Assembly (NCBI GenBank): GCA_902489445.1
Contig: CABTZX010000016.1
Location: forward strand, 1 to 38,221
Source: an uncultured Bacteroidales bacterium
GTDB taxonomy: Bacteria; Bacteroidota; Bacteroidia; Bacteroidales; Porphyromonadaceae
Reading direction: 5' to 3'
Length of the DNA: 38,221 nucleotides
Under the pieces are notes generated by a model. The model was not told the DNA's origin, did not search any database, and was given only the letters and a program-made list of their open reading frames with translations. The position numbers and the translations under genes were made by a program. How positions within the stretch are numbered: position 1 is the stretch's first letter; each line of letters opens with the position of its first letter. Shown here one piece after another: positions 1-8,028 of this stretch.

Positions 1-41
1 ACGATACACTTCGATACACTTTAATACGTTTCGATACACTT
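1..41 (+). repeat. 10-bp-period GATAC array, left-edge copy
   Basis: GATAC or a one-base variant begins at 3, 13, 23 (AATAC) and 33, an exact 10-bp period with unit consensus GATACACTTC. The array probably continues beyond the left edge. The last unit starts exactly 27 bp before the TACCTTTG box at 60. The same unit and the same 27-bp offset recur at 14017-14121, so this is a shared module and not chance sequence. Confidence 0.8.
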
Positions 42-59
42 AGGGGGTACGCTGCGTTG

Positions 60-67
60 TACCTTTG
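60..67 (+). promoter_or_regulatory. Bacteroides-type -7 box downstream of the 10-bp array
   Basis: TACCTTTG fits the Bacteroidetes -7 consensus TAnnTTTG and is followed by GCA, as at 14114. No clear -33 TTTG is seen at the usual 19-21 bp. A transcript starting near 73 would run into the 3' end of the convergent glycosyltransferase gene. I see no convincing coding sequence for it, so the product could be a short noncoding or antisense RNA. Activity is inferred from the motif only. Confidence 0.5.
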
Positions 68-122
68 CATCGTTCCTCAGGGGAATAGGCGGAATGCACC
101 AGTAGTGCCGATGCCTCCCACG

Positions 123-170
123 AGGGACGGTGTTCTTTGACTTATTGTATTAGTGCGTCCCGAGGACGCA
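123..170. terminator. Hairpin-forming spacer beyond the glycosyltransferase gene
   Basis: TGCGTCC at 154-160 and GGACGCA at 164-170 form a perfect 7-bp stem with a 3-base loop. An alternative fold pairs GGGACG at 124-129 with CGTCCC at 156-161. The GTGCGTCCC arm also occurs in the stronger hairpins at 19609-19641 and 27061-27084. No T-tract follows on either strand, so the terminator role is tentative. Confidence 0.35.
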
Positions 171-190
171 AGAAGGCGCGGGGATTTGCT

Positions 191-1210
191 CTATTGCCCC
201 TGCATCTTTGGGGGTAAATCGGTAAAGCGGTGCCTTTTGCGGGCAAAGTATGCCCACACCACGGAGCCTTTCCCCGGAAGAAGCGGTAATGATGCGACGT
301 TCTTAGGCGGCGTGTATGCGTGGCGCATCGCCCGGTACTCTTTGCGTGCTTCGATAACCGCTCGTGCCGCCGCCTTTTCGCCCTTCAAGCGATAGACCCA
401 CTTGGAAAGCGTATCGAGGAAAGCACGGGCAAAAAGGATGGTGCGCGACTTGCTTCGGGGCAGGTTCTTATAGAGCATCAGCAAGTTGTTGCGGTAATTG
501 AGCTTCACCTTAAGGGGCGATTCGCCGCTAAGGGTAGCTCCCCCCACGTGATATACCACACTTTGCGGTACATAATAGAGCTGTTCGCCTCGGCGTCTCA
601 ATCGGAGTGCCAAATCGATCTCCTCCATATGCGCAAAGAAGGTTTCGTCAAAGCCCTCTACCGCCCAAAAGCTTTTGCTCCGGATAAAGAGAGCGGCACC
701 GCTTGCCCATCCGATCGGCACAGCATCATCGTATTGTCCTAAATCGGCTTCAACGGAATCAAAGAGCCGTCCGCGGCAATAGGGATAACCATACCGATCT
801 ATAAATCCGCCCGCAGCACCGGCATATTCAAACAGTTCGCGCCGACTATAGCTACGCAGCTTGGGTTGCACGGCTGCCACAAGAGGATGCTGCTCCAAAA
901 AAGCTACCGGTGCCTCCGTCCACCCTTGCGTTACTTCAATATCACTATTGAGGAGACAGTAGAACTCCGCGTCCACCTCCCTTAGCGCACGATTGTAGCC
1001 TCCGGCATAGCCTTTATTGTCGGGATACGAAAGGAGACGAATTTGTGGATATGCTGAGGCGACAAAAGCAGCGGAACCGTCCGTGGATCCGTTATCGGCA
1101 ACCACAATTTCGGCAACTTCCTTTGGCGTGAATGCACACAGGGCCGGGAGGAACCGCTCCAATAGTTCCTTTCCGTTCCAATTGAGAATCACTACAGCGA
1201 GCTTTACCAT
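191..1210 (-). CDS. Glycosyltransferase family 2
   Basis: This 339-residue protein is a GT-A fold glycosyltransferase, probably moving a sugar from a nucleotide donor onto a cell-surface glycan at the inner face of the cytoplasmic membrane. Seen in the sequence: the N-terminal strand VVILNWNG (7-14), the nucleotide-binding VADNGSTDGS (37-46), a DxD-like NSD (88-90), and a central FDETFFAHMEEIDLALRLR segment typical of rhamnosyltransferase-like GT2 enzymes. The C-terminal 100 residues are basic and may sit on the membrane. It is the last gene of a minus-strand run, 3 bp after mtaB, so it is probably cotranscribed with lepA, dnaB and mtaB. The family is clear, but donor and acceptor cannot be told from sequence. 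No other sugar genes adjoin it here, although the left flank is not visible. Confidence 0.9.
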   Translation of the reverse strand: MVKLAVVILNWNGKELLERFLPALCAFTPKEVAEIVVADNGSTDGSAAFVASAYPQIRLLSYPDNKGYAGGYNRALREVDAEFYCLLNSDIEVTQGWTEAPVAFLEQHPLVAAVQPKLRSYSRRELFEYAGAAGGFIDRYGYPYCRGRLFDSVEADLGQYDDAVPIGWASGAALFIRSKSFWAVEGFDETFFAHMEEIDLALRLRRRGEQLYYVPQSVVYHVGGATLSGESPLKVKLNYRNNLLMLYKNLPRSKSRTILFARAFLDTLSKWVYRLKGEKAAARAVIEARKEYRAMRHAYTPPKNVASLPLLPGKGSVVWAYFARKRHRFTDLPPKMQGQ

Positions 1211-1213
1211 ACG

Positions 1214-2614
1214 TTACGAAAGAATCGTTGACAAAGGTTCGCCGTAACAAAGCTCCTCGTCCGGAGAAAGTTGTGCCCCAATACGTACCGGAGTGATACG
1301 GTTGGTAAGCGAGGAATCGTAAGGAGCGGTCAGTTTGATGTAATTATCGGTGAATCCGCTCATTTGCCCTTCGCGCTCGCTGCTTTCCCACAACACCGGT
1401 CGGCACTGACCGTTGAAACTATTATAGAAGGCGCTGAGGTGCTCCATACTTAACCGGTGCAATATTTGGGAACGAATCTTCTTTTTGGCGGGCGTTACGA
1501 TATGGGGAATGGATAGGGCATCCGTTCCCTTGCGCTCACTATAGGTAAAAAGATGGAGGCGGGTGAAGGGCATTTCGCTCAGAAAAGCGCGTGTTTCCTC
1601 AAACAGAGCGTCCGTTTCGCCACGCATGCCCACAATTATGTCCAAACCGACAAAAGCATCGGGCATCAAGCGTTTGATTCGCTCCAATCGATCGGCAAAA
1701 AGGGCACGACGATACTTGCGACGCATCAAGCGGAGCACTTCATCGCTACCGCTCTGCAAAGGGATGTGCCAATGAGGCATAAAGTGGCGCGAGGCGGCTA
1801 CAATATCGATCAGTTCGTCACTAATCAGCTCCGGCTCAAGGGAACTGATTCGGTACCGTTCAATGCCCTCCACGGCATCCAAAGCGAGGACCAAATCTTC
1901 AAAATGTTCCTTTGTGGTGCGCCCAAAGTCGCCTATGTTCACGCCGGTGAGCACAATTTCGCGACCGCCCTCGGCGACTACCTTGCGAGCGGCTGCTACC
2001 ATAGAGGCAATGGAGCCGTTACGGCTTCTGCCCCGAGCCTTCGGTATAGTGCAATAGCTGCAAGCGCAGTTGCATCCGTCCTGTACTTTGAGGAAGTGAC
2101 GCGTGCGATCGTCTCGCGAACAACCCTCTTCAAAGCGATGGAGCAACTCCCAGGAGCCCACGAGGAGCGCCTCCTCCCGAGGGAGCTTCCGTCCGTCACG
2201 TTGCGCGGTTAAGTATGCGGCTACATGAGTAGCTATTTCACTCTTTCGTCCGGTACCGACGACCAACGATACACCCTCCATAGCGAGTAGCTCGGGAGCA
2301 GCCAGTTGCGCATAGCAGCCGGTAACCACCACTACTGCCGTGGGATGGGCTCGAACCACCTGACGGATTAGGTTACGCCCCTTTTTATCGGCTTGAGCCG
2401 TTACGCTACACGTGTTAATCACACAGATATCAGCGCGCTCGCCCTTCGGTACCGGGGTAACTCCGTACTGCTCCAATTCGCCTCCGATAGTGGAGGTTTC
2501 GGAGAAGTTGAGCTTGCACCCCAACGTATAGTAGGCGGCACGCTTACCACTAAGGAGCCCAAAGTCGGCATCCGGCAAGTTGGGTGCCGATGGGTTAGAA
2601 GGGGTTTGCCTCAT
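1214..2614 (-). CDS. mtaB: tRNA (t6A37) methylthiotransferase MtaB
   Basis: MtaB is a radical-SAM enzyme that adds a methylthio group to N6-threonylcarbamoyladenosine at tRNA position 37, giving ms2t6A and steadying codon-anticodon pairing. The N-terminal domain has the three cluster cysteines Cys33 (LGCKLN), Cys69 (INTCSVT) and Cys100 (VTGCYAQ). The radical-SAM CxxxCxxC is Cys181, Cys185 and Cys188, followed by TIPKARG. The C-terminal 60 residues resemble a TRAM domain. The open frame runs back to 2752, but those extra residues lie inside dnaB and do not look like this family. The ATG at 2614 gives 466 residues with a normal N-terminus and overlaps the dnaB end by 20 bp, suggesting translational coupling. 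MtaB is preferred over MiaB because of the LGCKLN start; RimO is less likely. Confidence 0.93.
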   Translation of the reverse strand: MRQTPSNPSAPNLPDADFGLLSGKRAAYYTLGCKLNFSETSTIGGELEQYGVTPVPKGERADICVINTCSVTAQADKKGRNLIRQVVRAHPTAVVVVTGCYAQLAAPELLAMEGVSLVVGTGRKSEIATHVAAYLTAQRDGRKLPREEALLVGSWELLHRFEEGCSRDDRTRHFLKVQDGCNCACSYCTIPKARGRSRNGSIASMVAAARKVVAEGGREIVLTGVNIGDFGRTTKEHFEDLVLALDAVEGIERYRISSLEPELISDELIDIVAASRHFMPHWHIPLQSGSDEVLRLMRRKYRRALFADRLERIKRLMPDAFVGLDIIVGMRGETDALFEETRAFLSEMPFTRLHLFTYSERKGTDALSIPHIVTPAKKKIRSQILHRLSMEHLSAFYNSFNGQCRPVLWESSEREGQMSGFTDNYIKLTAPYDSSLTNRITPVRIGAQLSPDEELCYGEPLSTILS

Positions 2615-4124
2615 TGGACATAAACGCTTCCGGCGGCATATTGTTCTGATCCAAACTACCGATGCCCATTGAGCTTTCGCGCTGTATGAAGCCACCGGCA
2701 TCGGCAGCCACAAACTTGGTAAATTCGCCCAAGAAGGATAGGCGTATATCACCGGTGGGACCGTTACGGTGCTTTGCTACAATAAACTCGGCTTTGCCTT
2801 GCGTAGAGCTGTTATCGGTTGAAAACGTACGGATGCCGTATTCCTCCGGACGGTGAATAAAGCAAACCACATCGGCATCCTGCTCAATGGAACCGGATTC
2901 GCGTAAGTCGGAGAGCTGAGGCTTTTTGCTATCGGCATCGCCCTGCATACGCTTATCCACCTCACGGTTGAGCTGCGCCAGCACAATGATGGGTAAATTG
3001 AGCTCTTTGGCGAGCGACTTGAGTGAGCGTGATATGAGCGCGATCTCCTGTTCCCGGTTACCGAAGTAGGTTCCTTCGGCATTCATCAGCTGCAAGTAGT
3101 CGATGATGATCATTTGCACCCCTTTTTCACGCACGGCGCGGCGCGACTTGCTCCTGAGCTCAAAGATGGAAAGACCGGTAGATTCGTCCAGATAGGCAGG
3201 TTTGCCCTCCAAGAGTGGTAAGCGTTCCTTCAGCGTTTCCCACTCGTAATCCTCTAATTTACCGCTACGGATATGACTTAAGGGGATTTCACAAAAGTTG
3301 CTGACCAAACGGTCCATCAGTGCATCCTTAGTCATTTCCATCGAGAAGAACAGCGTAGGCACGTCCTGATCAATGGAAAGCGTTTTGATCATAGTCATGG
3401 CGAAAGCAGTTTTTCCCATACGGGGACGCGCTCCGATAACGATTAATTCGCCACGCTGCCAGCCGTTGGTCATACGGTCCAACTCGTATAGTCCGCTAGG
3501 TATACCGCTGATGCCGTCCGCCTTGTTGGCGGCTTCCTGTAAACGATACTGGAAGTTATCTTTCAGTTCGTCTATACGAACAATATCTTTGCGCATCTTG
3601 AACTGCGCCAGCTCGAAAAGTGTCGATTCGGCAGCCTGAACCTGCTGATCCACCTCTTCGGCATCTTCGTAGGCACGCGTCATTACACCGGAGGCAAAAC
3701 CAATTAAGCCTCGGCTCATTGCCTTATCGGCAACGATATGGGCGTGGTACTCCAAGTTGGCAGCTCCGGCTACGTTACGGGTCAGTTCTGCTACCGCTGC
3801 CGCGCCTCCGGCTGTTTCCAGCTCATCAGTACGGCGAAGCTCTTCAATAACCGAAAGCATATCGAGCGGTTTCTGATGAGCAGCCAGCGTGACGATAGCA
3901 TCGTAGATTACTTCGTGTGCCTTTACGTAAAACGATTGCGCGGAAATGATCTGCGATACCTCGTAATAAGCCTCCGGCTCCAGCATAATTGCTCCCAGTA
4001 CGGCACGCTCCATCTCAATAGCCTGAGGCGGTAGCATACCTTCCAAGGAGCCCACCGCCGATGCCGTTGACGGCGTCGCTACGGTAGCACGCTTACGCTT
4101 CTTTGGTCCCGTTGCGTCTGTCAT
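2595..4124 (-). CDS. dnaB: Replicative DNA helicase DnaB
   Basis: DnaB is the hexameric 5'-3' helicase that unwinds DNA at the replication fork and recruits primase. The 509-residue protein has the N-terminal helical domain (LPPQAIEMERAVLGAIML, about 31-48), a linker, and a RecA-like ATPase domain with Walker A GARPRMGKT (231-239), Walker B IIIDYLQLM and a late DADVVCFIHRPEEYG segment. No intein is present and the length is normal. A basic, low-complexity leader (GPKKRKRATVATPSTAS) precedes the conserved part. The C-terminus ends in an Asn- and acid-containing tail closing with NPF. The gene starts 1 bp after the lepA stop and overlaps mtaB by 20 bp, so the three are probably one transcript. 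Confidence 0.97.
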   Translation of the reverse strand: MTDATGPKKRKRATVATPSTASAVGSLEGMLPPQAIEMERAVLGAIMLEPEAYYEVSQIISAQSFYVKAHEVIYDAIVTLAAHQKPLDMLSVIEELRRTDELETAGGAAAVAELTRNVAGAANLEYHAHIVADKAMSRGLIGFASGVMTRAYEDAEEVDQQVQAAESTLFELAQFKMRKDIVRIDELKDNFQYRLQEAANKADGISGIPSGLYELDRMTNGWQRGELIVIGARPRMGKTAFAMTMIKTLSIDQDVPTLFFSMEMTKDALMDRLVSNFCEIPLSHIRSGKLEDYEWETLKERLPLLEGKPAYLDESTGLSIFELRSKSRRAVREKGVQMIIIDYLQLMNAEGTYFGNREQEIALISRSLKSLAKELNLPIIVLAQLNREVDKRMQGDADSKKPQLSDLRESGSIEQDADVVCFIHRPEEYGIRTFSTDNSSTQGKAEFIVAKHRNGPTGDIRLSFLGEFTKFVAADAGGFIQRESSMGIGSLDQNNMPPEAFMSNEANPF

Positions 4125-4125
4125 A

Positions 4126-5913
4126 TCAATCCAACTTTAGCACGGCAAGGAACGCCTTTTGCGGCACCTCAACCGTTCCGATTTGCTTCATTCTCTTCTT
4201 TCCCTCCTTCTGCTTTTCCAGAAGTTTCCGCTTTCGGCTTATATCGCCTCCGTAACACTTTGCCGTTACGTCCTTGCGTACCGCCTTAATGGTTTCGCGG
4301 GCAATAATCTTTGCGCCTATGGCGGCTTGTACCGCTATATCGAACTGCTGACGCGGTATGAGCTCCTTCAGCTTCTCGCACATACGTCTGCCAAACGGAA
4401 TGCTGTTATCCACGTGCGTTAAGGTGGAGAGTGCATCCACCGGTTCACCGTTGAGCAATATGTCCAACTTAACCAACTTGGACGGCCTAAAGTCCGTGAT
4501 GTGATAGTCAAACGAAGCGTATCCGCGCGATATGCTCTTCAATTTGTCGTAAAAGTCAATCACTATTTCGCCCAGGGGCATATCAAAGTGCAGCTCCACG
4601 CGGTTACCGGTAATAAAGTTTTGACTGACCAGCTCTCCGCGCTTATCAAGGCAGAGCGTCATTACCGGACCGATGTACTCGGCGCGCGTTATTATGGTTG
4701 CCCTGATATACGGTTCCTCGATACGCTCAATACGCGTTACATCGGGCAACCCCGAAGGATTGTGCACCTCTTTGTGTCCGCCCGTGCGGTCGTATACCCT
4801 ATAGGATACGTTCGGCACGGTGGTGATCACATCCATATTGAACTCTCGTTCCAATCGTTCTTGAACAATTTCCATATGGAGCAAGCCCAAGAAGCCACAG
4901 CGGAAGCCGAAGCCCAACGCTGCCGAGCTTTCCGGAGAGAACGTAAGCGAAGCATCGTTCAGCCGCAACTTATCCAACGAACTGCGCAAATTCTCAAAAT
5001 CCTTGCTATCGATGGGATATACACCGGCAAACACCATCGGTTTTACCTCCTCAAAGCCCTCAATCGGTGCTTCGGCAGGGCATTCCGAATGGGTCACCGT
5101 ATCCCCCACCCTTACGTCCTTGCTCTCCTTAATTCCGGTAATGATATAGCCCACATCGCCCGCTTTCAGCTCCTTACACGGAACCGGTTGCATACGAAGA
5201 ATACCTATTTCCTCGGCATCGTACTCAAAGCCGGTAGACATAAAGCGAACCTTATCCTTCTCACGCAGCGTTCCGTTCACCACTTTGACGTAAGCAATTA
5301 CCCCGCGGTAGGCGTTGTACATCGAGTCGAACACAAGGCACTGAAGTGGCGCTTCTGTATCACCGGTGGGTGACGGTACGCGCTCGATTATTGTTTCCAA
5401 AATTTTGTCTACTCCTTCGCCCGTTTTTCCGCTGGCGCGGAGGATTTCGCTCCGCTCGCAACCGAGTAGATCCACAATTTCGTCCTCTACCTCCTCGGGT
5501 TTGGCGCCCGCCAAGTCTATCTTATTGATCACGGGGATGATGACCAAATCGTTCTCCATCGCTAAGTAGAGGTTCGAAATGGTCTGCGCCTGAATTCCCT
5601 GCGTGGCATCCACCAAGAGCAGAGCCCCCTCGCACGACGCAATGGAACGCGACACTTCGTAACTAAAATCCACGTGTCCCGGAGTATCCACCAAGTTAAG
5701 CGTATAAGTAACCCCATTGTAGGGATACTGCAGCCGTACAGCGTGACTCTTTATGGTGATACCGCGTTCCCGCTCCAGATCCATACTGTCCAAAAGCTGA
5801 TCTTCGGATGTTTTGCCTTCCACCGTATGTGTTGCCTCAAGCAGACGATCCGCCAGCGTGCTCTTACCGTGATCGATATGAGCAATGATGCAGAAGTTTC
5901 TGATTTCCTTCAT
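4126..5913 (-). CDS. lepA: Elongation factor 4 (LepA), back-translocating GTPase
   Basis: LepA is a ribosome-bound translational GTPase related to EF-G that acts on stalled or mispositioned ribosomes and influences initiation. The 595-residue protein has G1 AHIDHGKST (10-18), the switch I sequence RGITIKSHAVRL, G3 DTPGHVDFSYE, G4 NKIDLAGA, EF-G-like domains II, III and V, and the EF4-specific C-terminal domain ending in KQIGTVEVPQKAFLAVLKLD. The frame stays open to 6081, but the GTPase domain begins at the ATG at 5913, which gives the standard family length. The upstream part contains a promoter box (5969-5976). The gene heads the minus-strand run lepA-dnaB-mtaB-glycosyltransferase. Confidence 0.97.
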   Translation of the reverse strand: MKEIRNFCIIAHIDHGKSTLADRLLEATHTVEGKTSEDQLLDSMDLERERGITIKSHAVRLQYPYNGVTYTLNLVDTPGHVDFSYEVSRSIASCEGALLLVDATQGIQAQTISNLYLAMENDLVIIPVINKIDLAGAKPEEVEDEIVDLLGCERSEILRASGKTGEGVDKILETIIERVPSPTGDTEAPLQCLVFDSMYNAYRGVIAYVKVVNGTLREKDKVRFMSTGFEYDAEEIGILRMQPVPCKELKAGDVGYIITGIKESKDVRVGDTVTHSECPAEAPIEGFEEVKPMVFAGVYPIDSKDFENLRSSLDKLRLNDASLTFSPESSAALGFGFRCGFLGLLHMEIVQERLEREFNMDVITTVPNVSYRVYDRTGGHKEVHNPSGLPDVTRIERIEEPYIRATIITRAEYIGPVMTLCLDKRGELVSQNFITGNRVELHFDMPLGEIVIDFYDKLKSISRGYASFDYHITDFRPSKLVKLDILLNGEPVDALSTLTHVDNSIPFGRRMCEKLKELIPRQQFDIAVQAAIGAKIIARETIKAVRKDVTAKCYGGDISRKRKLLEKQKEGKKRMKQIGTVEVPQKAFLAVLKLD

Positions 5914-5968
5914 ATTCCCTTTCTTTCCATCGGCAGCCGGTTGCCAATTGCTCCGTACTCCGACCGCG

Positions 5969-5976
5969 CAAAGATA
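5969..5976 (-). promoter_or_regulatory. -7 box for lepA operon
   Basis: On the minus strand this reads TATCTTTG, a perfect match to TAnnTTTG, followed by GCG. It lies 56 bp upstream of the lepA ATG, predicting a leader of roughly 50 nt. It supports the start at 5913, because the longer open frame would begin upstream of this promoter. No good -33 TTTG is seen. Confidence 0.6.
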
Positions 5977-6164
5977 ACCATTTCGCCCCTTTCCCGAGAA
6001 AAAACAGCCCGTTTCTCTCCCCATCATTCTCGTTTTCTGCGGATACTCTTTCGCACGAATCACAATCCGGTACAGCAACAAACCCGATCCAATGAACCAA
6101 ACAATCGGTATAAACCGAACCGCATCACCAGAGGAATTAAAACACGTCTACCAAGACACCAGAA

Positions 6165-6312
6165 CGGTTGTACGATGGGAAGCAATTTATTTATGCCATT
6201 CGTTGGATTTCTTCTACCGAGGAGGCAGTGCTTTCCCTTAGTGGAATCAAATCGCTCTACCGAGGAGTTTGCGCTCTCCATCCAAAGGAGCTGTTCGGTT
6301 GTACGATGGGAA
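6165..6312 (+). repeat. Short direct repeats in lepA-PAP2 spacer
   Basis: The 17-mer CGGTTGTACGATGGGAA occurs exactly at 6165-6181 and 6296-6312. Between the copies, TCTACCGAGGAG occurs at 6213-6224 and 6256-6267, each followed by a similar purine/pyrimidine pattern ending in TCC, giving an imperfect tandem repeat of 43 bp. A shorter GTTGTACG recurs at 6364. Function unknown. Confidence 0.7.
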
Positions 6313-6385
6313 CGGAGCGGTTCTCCCATACAAACAAATCATTGCCCCCAGGCTGTCCGAGCAGTTGTACGGAGGCATCTGGAAA

Positions 6386-6451
6386 AAGTCTATAGGGTAT
6401 CCGAGAAAAGTCTATAGAATCTTCCCAGAAAGTCTATAGAGTTTTCTCCGA
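6386..6451 (+). repeat. 22-bp-period array with AAGTCTATAG core
   Basis: AAGTCTATAG starts at 6386, 6408 and 6430, an exact 22-bp period. The remaining 12 bases of each unit vary. GTTGTACG at 6298 and 6364 falls on the same 22-bp register, so the phased region may extend from 6298. The last unit reads TATAGAGTTTTC, resembling the TATAnGTTTTC found in the array at 27250-27339. Confidence 0.85.
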
Positions 6452-6674
6452 CCGCACCGTACATCCGCTCCGTTTCCCTCCCATCCTCCGCTCCATTTTC
6501 CCCGTAGAACTGTGCGCAAAGTGCGCAGTTGGGAGAGCGAAGGGAGATAGGGTGTGGGCTACATGTTCGAGGGAGGATATCTGAATTTATCAAAATCAAT
6601 CGGAACTAATCGGAGGTTATCCATGAGAGCGATGCAAGGTATCGTGGGGAGTGATGCAGCGAATCGGAATGAGT

Positions 6675-6682
6675 TATCTTTG
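6675..6682 (+). promoter_or_regulatory. -7 box very close to the PAP2 gene start
   Basis: TATCTTTG followed by GC matches TAnnTTTG. The ATG at 6691 is only 8 bp beyond the box, so transcription should begin at or within a few bases of the start codon. This predicts a leaderless or nearly leaderless mRNA. There is no clear -33 element. Confidence 0.55.
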
Positions 6683-6690
6683 CAGTAGCT

Positions 6691-7950
6691 ATGCGTATCG
6701 GAATAAAGCTCTTTTTGCTCGGGATACTCGTATCATCCATCTGCTCCGTTCTCAGGGCAGCAGAGATGGCTCGGGCAGATACATTGTTGTCATTGGAGGA
6801 TGAATCGGGTATGCAGATGCGGAGGGATGCATCGCTGTTCTCAATGGGAAGGTCGGCAGGACTAATGGAGAAAGATACGATATCGGTTCAGATGTGGACG
6901 GATACAGTACCGGTGCGGACGGATAAGTTGATGGAGGTGCGTCCGCTTGCAGCTATGCCCCTGCTCATCCTTGCCGCTACAGCGGCTCCGCAAGCCGATT
7001 GGCATATCCGCAATATACGGAACAGATACTTCCCTCATCTGAGAATGCACTGGGACGACTTCGTGCAATTTGCTCCGCTTGCTCTATCACTATCGCTCCC
7101 GGCATGCGGTATCACCCCACGAGGGGGCAGTGCATATCATTGTACGGCACATTCGTTCGCTGTAGGAATAGCATTGCTCGGAGTACTCGGCACCAAGTAT
7201 GCGGTGGGCAGGCAGCGCCCGCAGGGCAGTTCGCACAATTCGTTTCCGAGCGGACATACGGCAACCGCTTTCCTCGGCGCCGAATTGTTGGACCTTGCTT
7301 ACGGTGAGCGCTATCCGCTACTCGCCTCATTTGGGTATCTGACAGCGAGTCTGACGGCTTATGGACGCATTCTGAACAATCGCCACTGGGGAAGCGATGT
7401 ATTGGCTGGAGCTGCCGCGGGAATTCTATCCGCAGATACCGGTTATTGGCTGGCAGACCTCGTTTGGGGGCAAAAGTGCTTTGCCGCCTTCGAACGAACG
7501 GAAATGAGTGCCATTGTGGTGGATTGCTCACAAGGAATGGAGCGAACATTCTGCGGATCACAAGCATGGAGCAGCGAGGTGGCTGTGCTAAAGGTAACCC
7601 GTGGAGGGGAAGGAGGCACTTTCGGCTGGGGCGGCTCTATTGGCACTAAACTTCCGGAACGGAACGAAACAAAGCCATCCTATTCAATTAACATTGTGGG
7701 AGAAGGAGGATTGGATATGGGCAAACGTATGAACTGTGGTACACTAATGAGCATCGGAATAGGTGGCATCGGGGCTACTCCGCTGGCGGAAGCTCGTTTG
7801 GGCGGCTACGTTTCGTTCGATCTATCTGCGCACCGCTCCTGGCGACTCTTCTTTCTGATAGGGCGACAACTACAAGCAAATAGAGATGCGGATTTGCCTC
7901 TCTTCATTCAGACGGGTATAGCGCTTCGGTTAAGGGCGTTTGCTTGGTAG
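6691..7950 (+). CDS. Exported PAP2-family phosphatase with C-terminal barrel-like region
   Basis: This 419-residue protein has an N-terminal signal sequence (hydrophobic 4-24) and a PAP2 acid phosphatase domain. The three PAP2 motifs are visible: KYAVGRQRP (169-177), PSGH (186-189) and YGRILNNRHWGSDVLAG (225-241), with catalytic His189, His232 and Asp236. Relatives dephosphorylate lipid A, phosphatidylglycerophosphate or undecaprenyl pyrophosphate at the periplasmic face. From about residue 255 onward the protein leaves the usual PAP2 fold and becomes Gly-rich with alternating hydrophobic stretches (GEGGTFGWGGSIG, MSIGIGGIGATPLAEARLGGYVSFDL), suggesting a small outer-membrane beta-barrel-like domain. 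A lipid A phosphatase role is possible but the substrate is not shown. It stands alone, with its own promoter. Confidence 0.85.
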   Translation: MRIGIKLFLLGILVSSICSVLRAAEMARADTLLSLEDESGMQMRRDASLFSMGRSAGLMEKDTISVQMWTDTVPVRTDKLMEVRPLAAMPLLILAATAAPQADWHIRNIRNRYFPHLRMHWDDFVQFAPLALSLSLPACGITPRGGSAYHCTAHSFAVGIALLGVLGTKYAVGRQRPQGSSHNSFPSGHTATAFLGAELLDLAYGERYPLLASFGYLTASLTAYGRILNNRHWGSDVLAGAAAGILSADTGYWLADLVWGQKCFAAFERTEMSAIVVDCSQGMERTFCGSQAWSSEVAVLKVTRGGEGGTFGWGGSIGTKLPERNETKPSYSINIVGEGGLDMGKRMNCGTLMSIGIGGIGATPLAEARLGGYVSFDLSAHRSWRLFFLIGRQLQANRDADLPLFIQTGIALRLRAFAW

Positions 7951-7997
7951 GGGCTGATTCGGGAGGATCGGTTTTATCCTGCTTCGCACGAAACGCT

Positions 7998-8005
7998 TAT
8001 CTTTG
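7998..8005 (+). promoter_or_regulatory. -7 box that decides the serB start
   Basis: TATCTTTG matches TAnnTTTG. Its last base is the G of a GTG (8005-8007) that an open-frame reading would take as the serB start. Transcription should begin near 8011, so that GTG would not be in the mRNA and the ATG at 8029 becomes the first usable start, with a leader of about 18 nt. Confidence 0.6.
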
Positions 8006-8028
8006 TGGCGAGAAAGATAGCGGACGAA

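Larger units (their letters stand above)
5914..6690. other. Divergent spacer between lepA and PAP2 gene, rich in degenerate repeats
   Basis: This 777-bp stretch has no convincing gene. It holds the lepA promoter (5969-5976), direct repeats between 6147 and 6312, a 22-bp-period array ending near 6451, a bulged hairpin at 6508-6530 (AACTG paired with CAGTT, inner TGCG paired with CGCA) and the PAP2 promoter box (6675-6682). Open frames across it are short, lie on both strands, and run through the repeats and promoter. Confidence 0.7.

Noticed and set aside
153..395. Plus-strand 80-codon frame at the left edge
   Set aside because: It overlaps the glycosyltransferase end antisense, is Arg/Cys rich, and has no recognisable domain.
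2615..2752. N-terminal extension of MtaB
   Set aside because: These codons lie inside dnaB and give residues foreign to the family; the ATG at 2614 gives the normal start.
4501..5373. 290-codon plus-strand frame inside lepA
   Set aside because: It is the antisense shadow of a strongly conserved gene and shows no family motifs.
5914..6081. N-terminal extension of LepA
   Set aside because: The promoter box at 5969-5976 falls inside it, and the GTPase domain starts at 5913.
5674..6417. 247-codon plus-strand frame across the lepA start and spacer
   Set aside because: It is antisense to lepA and runs through the lepA promoter and the repeats; composition is not protein-like.
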